From Candidatus Coatesiibacteriota bacterium (GTDB taxonomy: Bacteria > JAFGND01): 6,806 nt of DNA. Below, piece after piece: positions 1-5,273 of the stretch. A model generated the notes under the pieces. That model had not been told where the DNA came from. It was given only the letters and a program-made list of their open reading frames with translations, and made no database searches. The stretch's first letter is position 1; every line of letters begins with the position of its first letter. The stretch lies in NCBI GenBank assembly GCA_016927185.1, contig JAFGND010000033.1, positions 1 to 6,806 of the forward strand. The letters are read 5' to 3'. The position numbers and the translations under genes were made by a program.

Positions 1-9
1 TAATTACAT

Positions 10-57
10 TACTTTTACCATAAAAGTATACAAAAGTATATAAAAGTAGTAACTTTT
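10..57. repeat. 10-bp tandem AAAAGTA repeats flanked by inverted copies
   Basis: Three units of about 10 bp lie head to tail at 21-30, 31-40 and 41-50, each containing AAAAGTA. TACTTTTA at 10-17 is the reverse complement of TAAAAGTA at 21-28. AAAAGT at 42-47 is the reverse complement of ACTTTT at 52-57. The 10-bp period puts every copy on the same face of the helix, as in multi-site operators or curved DNA. It is about 400 bp from the next gene, so it may belong to a gene to the left, outside the window. Function is not known. Confidence 0.5.
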
Positions 58-229
58 GAGACCTTTTCTTTATAATTATATAGTGAAGTTAATATCTCCT
101 GTATCCATCAATAAACAATAGTGAGAAGCTATGTTTTATATAATTCCTCTTTTTCATATTAAAAAGAGATGCTTCCTAGTAAATCATCAGGTCTGGTTTT
201 CCATATAATTATTTCAGGGAAAAAATTAT

Positions 230-325
230 ATAAACCTCACCCCGTCTTCCAGACTCCCCTCTCCTTGCAGGAGAGGGGCTAGGGGTGAGGTTTATGCAAA
301 GAGGGGTCAGGGGGCGAGGTTTGCA
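230..325. repeat. GC-rich REP-like inverted repeat with a partial second copy
   Basis: ATAAACCTCACCCC at 230-243 pairs perfectly with its reverse complement at 282-295. Nested inside, CCCCTCTCCT at 256-265 pairs perfectly with AGGAGAGGGG at 269-278 around a 3-base loop. The right half is followed by a degraded direct copy at about 300-325 (agaggggtcagggggcgaggtttgca against gagaggggctaggggtgaggtttatgca at 271-298, quoted here only for comparison). Elements with this CCTCACCCC...CCCTCTCC layout are familiar as non-coding dispersed repeats in many bacterial genomes. The G+C content is far above the surrounding DNA, which supports a mobile or repeat origin. No terminator-like U tract follows. 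Confidence 0.75.
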
Positions 326-351
326 CTAGATAACTCAGTCCATCAGTCTTT

Positions 352-380
352 GGTTATATATTAAGAAATATATAAAAACC
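352..380. promoter_or_regulatory. AT-rich inverted repeat upstream of pmbA
   Basis: TATATATT at 355-362 and AATATATA at 367-374 form an 8-bp inverted repeat around 4 bases. GGT at 352-354 and ACC at 378-380 extend it, with three unpaired A on one side. It ends 2 bases before a TTGACA hexamer at 383-388. That position is compatible with an operator, but AT-only palindromes arise easily by chance. No -10 box lies 16-18 bases after the hexamer; the best candidate, TAAATA at 414-419, is 25 bases away. Confidence 0.25.
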
Positions 381-452
381 TCTTGACATTTGCATGTCTA
401 AAACAGGCATGGCTAAATATGTTTTGTTTAAACCCCAGCAATTTATTGATGG

Positions 453-460
453 AAAGGGGG
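453..460 (+). promoter_or_regulatory. Ribosome binding site of pmbA
   Basis: AAAGGGGG ends 4 bases before the ATG at 465. It fixes this start over the nearby out-of-frame ATG at 449. The site is a looser SD match than that of tldD. Confidence 0.6.
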
Positions 461-464
461 ATTT

Positions 465-1796
465 ATGAATGATCCTAAAGCACTTATAGAACTGGTGCTG
501 AAAGAGTCAAAAGCTGAGGAAACTGAGGTGATTTATCAGGAAACTGAAAATGCATTGACAAGATTCTCTAACAATGTAATTACCCAGAATGTCTCAGGAA
601 CTTTGGCATCAGTATCAATCAGAACCGTGAAAAACGGCAAGACAGCAAGGGTGGAAACCAACAAGCTCGATAAGGAAGGTTTGAAAGAGGCAATCAAACA
701 GGCATTGAAGGCAACTGAGATTTCAAAAGCAGATCCCGAACTTCAGAAAATGGAAAGTCTCCATAAATACAAGACTATCAAGTCATACTGCGAAAAAACT
801 GCAAACATGACACCTCTTGAAAGAGCAGAAGCTGTTGAAAAAGCAGCCAAGGCAAGTTCTAAAGTTGGTTTCAATGCTGCAGGTATTTTCTCATCAGGGA
901 AAGTGAAAATCATTCTGGCAAATTCGAAAGGTCTTTTCCTTGAGCAAGCAACCTCTCAAGCTGATTTCGATTTAACTGTTGTAACTGAAAATTCAGAGGG
1001 CTGGGCTCAAAACACAAGCTTTACAATAGATAATATCTGTATTGATGAAGTAGTCAATACTGCAATAGAAAAAGCCGAAAAGAGCAGATTTCCTCAGGCG
1101 CATCCTCCCGGAAAATATACTGTTATAATGGAACATGCTGCTGTTGCTGATTTACTTCTTTTCATGAACTGGATAGGTTTTTCAACAAAAGCAATTCAGG
1201 AAAAAAGATCATATTTCGCAAACAAACTGAACAAGAAAATATTCGGCAACAACATAACCATTATTGATGATGCTTTCAACAAGGATGCTCCAGGTATCCC
1301 ATTCGATTTCGAGGGAATTCCGAGAGAACAGGTGAGGCTTATTGAAAAAGGCGTATTCAAGAACATGCTATATGACAGAAGGACTGCAAAAAAGGATGGC
1401 AAGAAAAGCACCGGACATGGGCTTCCAGAACCTAATCTACAGGGACCATTTGCCCTCAATCTCTGCATAGAGCCAGGAAATTCTTCTGTAAAGGAAATGA
1501 TAGCAAGCACTGATAAAGGAATACTTGTAACTCATTTGCATTATACGAACATCCTGAATCCAGCCGATTTGACACTTACAGGCATGACAAGAGATGGTAC
1601 ATTCCTCATAGAGAAAGGCAAGATAAAGCATCCAGTAAGGAACTATCGCTTCACTGAATCACTCATAAATGTATTCAACAATGTGGAATTACTGAGCAAG
1701 GACAGGAAATACGTCTCTGGTTTCTTCTTCGGAGGAGCATTGGTGCCTGCATTGAAAGTAAAAGGTTTTAATTTCTCAAGTGCAACAGAATTTTAA
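465..1796 (+). CDS. pmbA: TldE/PmbA, non-catalytic subunit of the TldD/TldE metalloprotease
   Basis: A 443-residue member of the PmbA/TldD family, close to the usual length (about 450 in E. coli). The N-terminal family domain spans about residues 20-80, with NALTRFSNNVITQNVSG typical of it. The middle domain spans about 110-205. The C-terminal domain runs from about 217 to the end and finishes in the family-like PALKVKGFNFS. Where TldD has HExxxH, this protein has LLLFMN after IMEHAAVAD, so the zinc site is missing, as expected for TldE. In E. coli TldD and TldE form a complex that trims unfolded peptides, including the microcin B17 leader and the CcdA antitoxin. The substrate here is unknown. 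No signal peptide is present, so the protein should be cytoplasmic. It is the first gene of an operon with tldD, whose ribosome site overlaps this stop codon. Confidence 0.95.
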   Translation: MNDPKALIELVLKESKAEETEVIYQETENALTRFSNNVITQNVSGTLASVSIRTVKNGKTARVETNKLDKEGLKEAIKQALKATEISKADPELQKMESLHKYKTIKSYCEKTANMTPLERAEAVEKAAKASSKVGFNAAGIFSSGKVKIILANSKGLFLEQATSQADFDLTVVTENSEGWAQNTSFTIDNICIDEVVNTAIEKAEKSRFPQAHPPGKYTVIMEHAAVADLLLFMNWIGFSTKAIQEKRSYFANKLNKKIFGNNITIIDDAFNKDAPGIPFDFEGIPREQVRLIEKGVFKNMLYDRRTAKKDGKKSTGHGLPEPNLQGPFALNLCIEPGNSSVKEMIASTDKGILVTHLHYTNILNPADLTLTGMTRDGTFLIEKGKIKHPVRNYRFTESLINVFNNVELLSKDRKYVSGFFFGGALVPALKVKGFNFSSATEF

Positions 1797-1801
1797 GGAG
1801 G
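1795..1801 (+). promoter_or_regulatory. tldD ribosome site overlapping the pmbA stop
   Basis: AAGGAGG begins within the pmbA TAA (1794-1796) and ends 6 bases before the tldD ATG. This near-perfect SD fixes the tldD start. It suggests translational coupling, which would give equal amounts of the two subunits. Confidence 0.85.
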
Positions 1802-1807
1802 CTGATA

Positions 1808-3265
1808 ATGAAAGAATTAGCTTGTTTAGCCATAGATACTGTACGCTCCAGGGGAGCAACTTACGGTGATATAAGGATAATTTATGACAGAAGCCAGACT
1901 GTTGCAACAAGAAATGGTCAGGTTTCAAGCATTGGCAAGGAAGAGACTTACGGATTTGGCATACGCGTAATCGCAAATGGTTCATGGGGTTTTGCTTATT
2001 CCTCTAAAGTAAGCAAAGATGAGATTGCAAGGGTAGCAAAACAGGCAGTTGATATTGCAGTTGCATCATCGAAAGTGATGAAGGATCCTGTAAAACTTGC
2101 CCCTGAACCTGCTTATGAAACCAGATGGCAGAGTCCCTATATAATAAATCCATTTGATGTCAGGGATGAAACAAAACTCGATATGCTCATGAAAATTGAT
2201 GAGATCCTTCGCAAGAACAAAAAGATAGTTGCAGCAGAAACATTCATGGATTTCATAGAGGAAACACAGTATTTCATGAGTACTGAAGGAAGCTGGATAA
2301 TACAGAATCTTCTCCGTTCCGGTGCTGGATACTCAGCAACTGCCGTAGGTAATAATGATCAGCAGGAAAGAAGTTTCACTCCTGTTTTCAAGCAGACTGG
2401 ATACGAAATGATTGGTAACATAGGATTGCTGGAAAATGCAGAAAGAGTGAGGGAAGAAGCAGTTGAACTTCTTACTTGCCCGGATCTTCCAAATGGAAAG
2501 AAGACACTCATTATTACAGGGGATCAGCTGGCTCTTCAGATACATGAGAGTGTCGGTCATGCAACTGAATTAGACAGAGTGCTTGGATTTGAAGCCAATT
2601 ATGCAGGACGCAGCTTTGCCACTCCAGAGAAAATGGGAAATTTCATATATGGAAGCAATATTGTTAATATTGTTGCTGATGCAACGCTTCCTACTGGACT
2701 GGGAACTTACGGATTTGATGACGACGGAGTTGCAGCACAACGCTGGCATATAATTCAGAATGGAATTCTGCAAAGCTACATGATTAACAGGGAAACAGCT
2801 CCAATGATCGGACTGAACCGCTCTAAAGGAGCTAACAGGGCAGAAGGCTTCCGCCATATTCCAATAACAAGAATGACAAACCTTTCACTGCTTCCTGGAG
2901 ACTGGGAAGTTGATGACATGATAAAAGAAACAAAAGATGGCATTCTCATGGACAAGAATCGCTGCTGGTCAATTGATCAACACAGGCTTAACTTCCAGTT
3001 CGGTGTGGAATACGCATATGAAATCAAGAACGGCAAGAAAGGAAAAGTCTTCAAGAATGCCAATTATCAGGGAATAACTCCACATTTCTGGGCAACATGC
3101 GATGCAATAGCAAAAGAGAAATACTGGGTTCCAATAGGTGTTCCAAACTGCGGGAAGGGACAGCCCGGTCAGCGTGCAGAAATGTCACATGGCTGTTCAT
3201 ACGCAAGATTTAAGAATGTTGAAGTTGGAGTTTCTATAAAAGGAGCAAAAAACAAGGAAATATAA
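1808..3265 (+). CDS. tldD: TldD, zinc-dependent catalytic subunit of the TldD/TldE protease
   Basis: A 485-residue protein, matching the family length (about 481 in E. coli). The N-terminal domain covers about residues 15-85 and the middle domain about 110-220. The C-terminal protease domain starts near 230 and carries the zinc motif HESVGH (H246, E247, H251) in the context QIHESVGHATELDR. The later conserved PNCGKGQPGQ (C448) supplies the Cys that is the third zinc ligand in the known TldD structure. Other family blocks are GTYGFDDDG (299-307), SKGANRAEG (339-347) and SHGCSYARF (460-468). All key residues are present, so the enzyme should be active. Known TldD/E cleaves unfolded peptides that enter a cavity in the heterodimer. 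The protein is cytoplasmic, with no signal peptide. It is the last gene of the operon and is followed within 10 bp by a terminator hairpin. Confidence 0.97.
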   Translation: MKELACLAIDTVRSRGATYGDIRIIYDRSQTVATRNGQVSSIGKEETYGFGIRVIANGSWGFAYSSKVSKDEIARVAKQAVDIAVASSKVMKDPVKLAPEPAYETRWQSPYIINPFDVRDETKLDMLMKIDEILRKNKKIVAAETFMDFIEETQYFMSTEGSWIIQNLLRSGAGYSATAVGNNDQQERSFTPVFKQTGYEMIGNIGLLENAERVREEAVELLTCPDLPNGKKTLIITGDQLALQIHESVGHATELDRVLGFEANYAGRSFATPEKMGNFIYGSNIVNIVADATLPTGLGTYGFDDDGVAAQRWHIIQNGILQSYMINRETAPMIGLNRSKGANRAEGFRHIPITRMTNLSLLPGDWEVDDMIKETKDGILMDKNRCWSIDQHRLNFQFGVEYAYEIKNGKKGKVFKNANYQGITPHFWATCDAIAKEKYWVPIGVPNCGKGQPGQRAEMSHGCSYARFKNVEVGVSIKGAKNKEI

Positions 3266-3271
3266 AATGAA

Positions 3272-3300
3272 AAGACTGCTTGCAAAAGCAGTCTTCTTCT
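3272..3300. terminator. Bidirectional intrinsic terminator with GCAA loop
   Basis: AAGACTGCTT (3272-3281) pairs perfectly over 10 bp with AAGCAGTCTT (3286-3295) around GCAA, a GNRA-type tetraloop. The T-rich CTTCTTCT follows on the plus strand, just after tldD. On the minus strand the hairpin is followed by TTCATTTTATAT, so it can also end transcripts of the convergent secreted-protein genes whose last stop is at 3329. Confidence 0.85.
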
Positions 3301-3328
3301 TCATAATCCAGGCTTTACTTTAAGTAAA

Positions 3329-4144
3329 TTACTCCAGTGGCTTCAAGCCTTCCTTTTCCCTAAGTTCATTGCCAATTCTTTTCACATCTCTTATTATCTT
3401 TTCCGCTACATCCCATTCCAGTTCACATCTTGAGTAATATCTCAAGTACTTTTTTTGGGTTACTTCTTTGTCAAAATGGATGATATTAAAACCTCTTCTG
3501 CAATAGAAAGGTGGATCTGCCTCTTCATGCCAGCCTTCCAATGGCAGAATAACTTCATCATTTACTTTGGGATTGAGATTAAATTCTGGAGTATCTGGTC
3601 CATAATATTGAGGACAAACCATGACTCCCTCTTCCTGAACCTCATTGAAATACCTTACTAAAAGCCTGTTGTTACTGTTGAGTCTTTTTGGAAGAATATT
3701 CTTGCCCCAGTATGTTTCAAGTACTTCCAGAGTTATCAGTGTTTCATAATTCCTGAAAGACGTGTAGAGGTCAGGATTTTTCCCTGATTTTATCTTGACA
3801 GGCTTTTTTTCAATTGATATGACTTTTGCCCTGCAAAGGATTTCTGCACTGGAAATTTCCCAGACCAGGTAATATTCCTTGAAATTGACAGCATAAGAAA
3901 ATCTTTGGTTTGGTATTTTATAACCAGCTTTCAGGCAGATTTCCTGCTTTACCGGACTGAAAGTATTTGGATATCGTGGATGGTGCTTCAACAATCCATA
4001 TCTTCCCCGCAAATAATCTTTCAATCCCTTGATCTGGCTTTCATACCACTTCTTGTATGGTTCTTCTGCTGATTTATTATCCTTAGCTGAATCTGCAAAC
4101 AAGGGAAGCAGGGACAAAAGAATAATATAAAGCATTTTTTTCAT
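3329..4144 (-). CDS. Secreted protein of unrecognised family, copy B
   Basis: A 271-residue protein. It starts MKK and has a hydrophobic stretch at residues 4-16, with likely signal peptidase I cleavage near the ADSA at 17-20; there is no lipobox Cys. I do not recognise the mature part. It matches the gene just upstream (4157-4915) in several blocks: NTFSPV (60-65), ILCRAKVISIEK (102-113), LEVLETYWGK (139-148), VNDEVILPL (194-202), and a C-terminal EKIIRDVKRIGNELREKEG followed by LKPL. The two are therefore paralogues from a tandem duplication. The last block is predicted helical and is the best conserved. Three further Cys lie at 177, 215 and 240. The start is supported by AAGGAG (4150-4155), 5 bases before the ATG. 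The gene lies 12 bp after its paralogue, in one operon. The product is probably periplasmic or outside the cell; its role is unknown. Confidence 0.85.
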   Translation of the reverse strand: MKKMLYIILLSLLPLFADSAKDNKSAEEPYKKWYESQIKGLKDYLRGRYGLLKHHPRYPNTFSPVKQEICLKAGYKIPNQRFSYAVNFKEYYLVWEISSAEILCRAKVISIEKKPVKIKSGKNPDLYTSFRNYETLITLEVLETYWGKNILPKRLNSNNRLLVRYFNEVQEEGVMVCPQYYGPDTPEFNLNPKVNDEVILPLEGWHEEADPPFYCRRGFNIIHFDKEVTQKKYLRYYSRCELEWDVAEKIIRDVKRIGNELREKEGLKPLE

Positions 4145-4156
4145 TAAATCTCCTTA

Positions 4157-4915
4157 TTAAAGAGGCTTCAAGCCTTCCTTTTTCCGAAGTTCATTGCCAG
4201 TCATCTTTATATCCGTTATTATCTTCTCTATTTTCATGAATGGAGTTTCCCTGTCGAAAAAACTTATATCCTTGCATTTCAGGATTTTACCAGACTTTTC
4301 AGAATTTACTATAAGATCATAAGACCAGCCAAAAAACAATCCAATATTCTTTTCATAATGATGCAGGGGAAGAAGTATTTCATCATTTACACAAGGGGTT
4401 GTATCAATCATTCCTTGAGTTCTTGTTCTCCATTTTTCAACATTTAATCCGAAGCGAATCTTTTTCAAACTTTTTTCTTTCTTGAGTTTCTCTTTCCCCC
4501 AGTATATTTCCAGAATCTCAGCAGTACAGATAATATTAGCATAAGACATTCTTTCATGATTTTTCAATATCACTTCAATTGGCTTGATTTTATCAATTGA
4601 TATAATTCTTGCCCTGCAAAGGACTATGCTGTAGCATAATTTCACGGTTAGTAGATCTTCATAGTGAAAAGAATTGATCCCTGAGCGCTCTGGTTCCATG
4701 AAGCCCAGCTTCTTTCTGATTATGCCATTTACAGGTATGAAAGTATTCATTTGCTCATTTATTCTTTCCATTCCCCTTTTTTCATCCAGTCTGGCTTCTT
4801 TTCTTTTTGCTTCAAACTGTCTCCTGCATGTATCAAGCCATTCTTTGTAAGCCATTTCAGCATTCAGAAGGAAAGGTAAAAGAATCAGAAGCAGTAATAG
4901 AAGCTTGATATTCAT
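4157..4915 (-). CDS. Secreted protein of unrecognised family, copy A
   Basis: A 252-residue protein. Residues 4-17 are almost pure Leu/Ile/Pro/Phe, followed by LNA-EM, a good signal peptidase I site near residue 19. After that comes a charged, probably helical stretch (21-52, rich in K, R and E). Blocks shared with the downstream paralogue follow: NTFIPV (57-62), VLCRARIISIDK (98-109), AEILEIYWGK (132-141), VNDEILLPL (176-184) and EKIITDIKMTGNELRKKEG plus LKPL at the very C-terminus. The spacing of these blocks differs, so indels have accumulated in between. AAAAGGA (4922-4928) lies 6 bases before the ATG and supports this start. It is the first gene of a two-gene operon with a candidate promoter at 5042-5070. 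The function is not known; the shared C-terminal end suggests a fixed structural or binding role. Confidence 0.85.
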   Translation of the reverse strand: MNIKLLLLLLILLPFLLNAEMAYKEWLDTCRRQFEAKRKEARLDEKRGMERINEQMNTFIPVNGIIRKKLGFMEPERSGINSFHYEDLLTVKLCYSIVLCRARIISIDKIKPIEVILKNHERMSYANIICTAEILEIYWGKEKLKKEKSLKKIRFGLNVEKWRTRTQGMIDTTPCVNDEILLPLHHYEKNIGLFFGWSYDLIVNSEKSGKILKCKDISFFDRETPFMKIEKIITDIKMTGNELRKKEGLKPL

Positions 4916-4999
4916 AATATATCCTTTTCAAGAAGTTCTTCAACCTGCAAGATTCTGCTTTTGCTTAATAGGGTGGAGTTTAAATTTAATGCGTAAAAG

Positions 5000-5038
5000 C
5001 TTGATAAAAGCAAATCATGATTTGATTTTTATGTCAAG
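5000..5038. promoter_or_regulatory. Long palindrome, candidate operator or 5' leader hairpin
   Basis: CAAATCATGATTTG at 5011-5024 is a perfect 14-bp palindrome. AAAA (5006-5009) and TTTT (5026-5029) continue it after one mismatched pair. The outer arms CTTGA (5000-5004) and TCAAG (5034-5038) match again after a small offset. The structure spans about 39 bp. It sits about 85-120 bp upstream of the secreted-protein operon start, and starts right at the expected transcription start of the candidate promoter at 5042-5070. It would suit a dimeric repressor or a leader RNA stem. No U tract follows, so it is not a normal terminator. Confidence 0.45.
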
Positions 5039-5041
5039 TGA

Positions 5042-5070
5042 ATAATATTGAACGGTTAATCTAGCCCCAA
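5042..5070 (-). promoter_or_regulatory. Candidate sigma-70-type promoter of the secreted-protein operon
   Basis: On the minus strand, TTGGGG (5070-5065) and TATTAT (5047-5042) are separated by exactly 17 bases. The -10 matches the consensus at 5 of 6 positions, the -35 at 3 of 6. Transcription would begin near 5035, inside the long palindrome, leaving a leader of about 120 bases before the ATG at 4915. The call rests on motif match and position only. Confidence 0.35.
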
Positions 5071-5104
5071 AGAGATATGGACTGACTTATGAGGAAGCTA
5101 TATC

Positions 5105-5252
5105 AAATTGTCATCCCTGTACAAAACCACTATCATCTATATAGAAATTGTCATCCTGAATTCATTTCAGGATCTATTTCCTTACTTTTATTGAGATGCT
5201 TAAGCAAGTTCAGCATGACAGGAAGGAGGTTGTTTGTAATCCTGAACTTGAT
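5105..5252. repeat. Degenerate dispersed repeat (REP/MITE-like) with terminal inverted repeats
   Basis: The core element is 5149-5220. TGTCATCCTGAA at 5149-5160 and TTCAGCATGACA at 5209-5220 are inverted copies with one mismatch. Inside, ATCCTGAA (5153-5160) pairs with TTCAGGAT (5166-5173) around five bases, and ATGCT (5196-5200) pairs with AGCAT (5213-5217), giving a two-hairpin fold. A fragment of the left end is repeated at 5105-5116 (AAATTGTCATCC, identical to 5145-5156), and another fragment, ATCCTGAACTTG, lies at 5239-5250. Translated, the element gives the HPEFISGS-type peptide often seen as a false ORF in bacterial genomes. It fills the space between the WD40 gene and the next operon, and its hairpins may act as a weak transcription end for the WD40 gene, which has no other terminator. 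Confidence 0.75.
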
Positions 5253-5273
5253 TAATGTGTCTGACAAAACATA

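Larger units (their letters stand above)
1..464. other. Gene-free region upstream of pmbA
   Basis: No reading frame here has both a start and a ribosome site. The first part is very AT-rich and carries 10-bp tandem repeats. The middle (230-325) is a GC-rich inverted repeat foreign in composition to its surroundings. The last part holds an AT-rich inverted repeat and the pmbA ribosome site. A weak hairpin (147-154 with 161-168, CTCTTTTT/AAAAAGAG) is present but has no U tract on the plus strand. The promoter of pmbA must lie in this stretch, but I could not place a convincing pair of boxes. Confidence 0.7.

Noticed and set aside
131-208. Plus-strand 25-residue ORF starting at ATG 131
   Set aside because: No good ribosome site, AT-driven composition and no continuation; probably chance.
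383-419. TTGACA hexamer as the pmbA promoter
   Set aside because: The -35 match is perfect, but no acceptable -10 lies 16-18 bases downstream; the nearest TAAATA is 25 bases away.
1196-2857. Minus-strand ORFs inside pmbA and tldD
   Set aside because: They lie opposite two clearly conserved protease genes, lack ribosome sites and have no recognisable content.
3314-3328. TTTACTT-T-AAGTAAA inverted repeat just after the copy B stop
   Set aside because: Only a one-base centre and AT-rich; the stronger hairpin at 3272-3295 explains termination.
3455-3661. Plus-strand 68-residue ORF
   Set aside because: Antisense shadow of the secreted protein gene, which has a signal peptide, an SD and a paralogue.
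5003-5037. TTGACA on the minus strand at 5037-5032 as -35
   Set aside because: The possible -10 TTTTAT is 22 bases away; the hexamer is better explained as an arm of the long palindrome.
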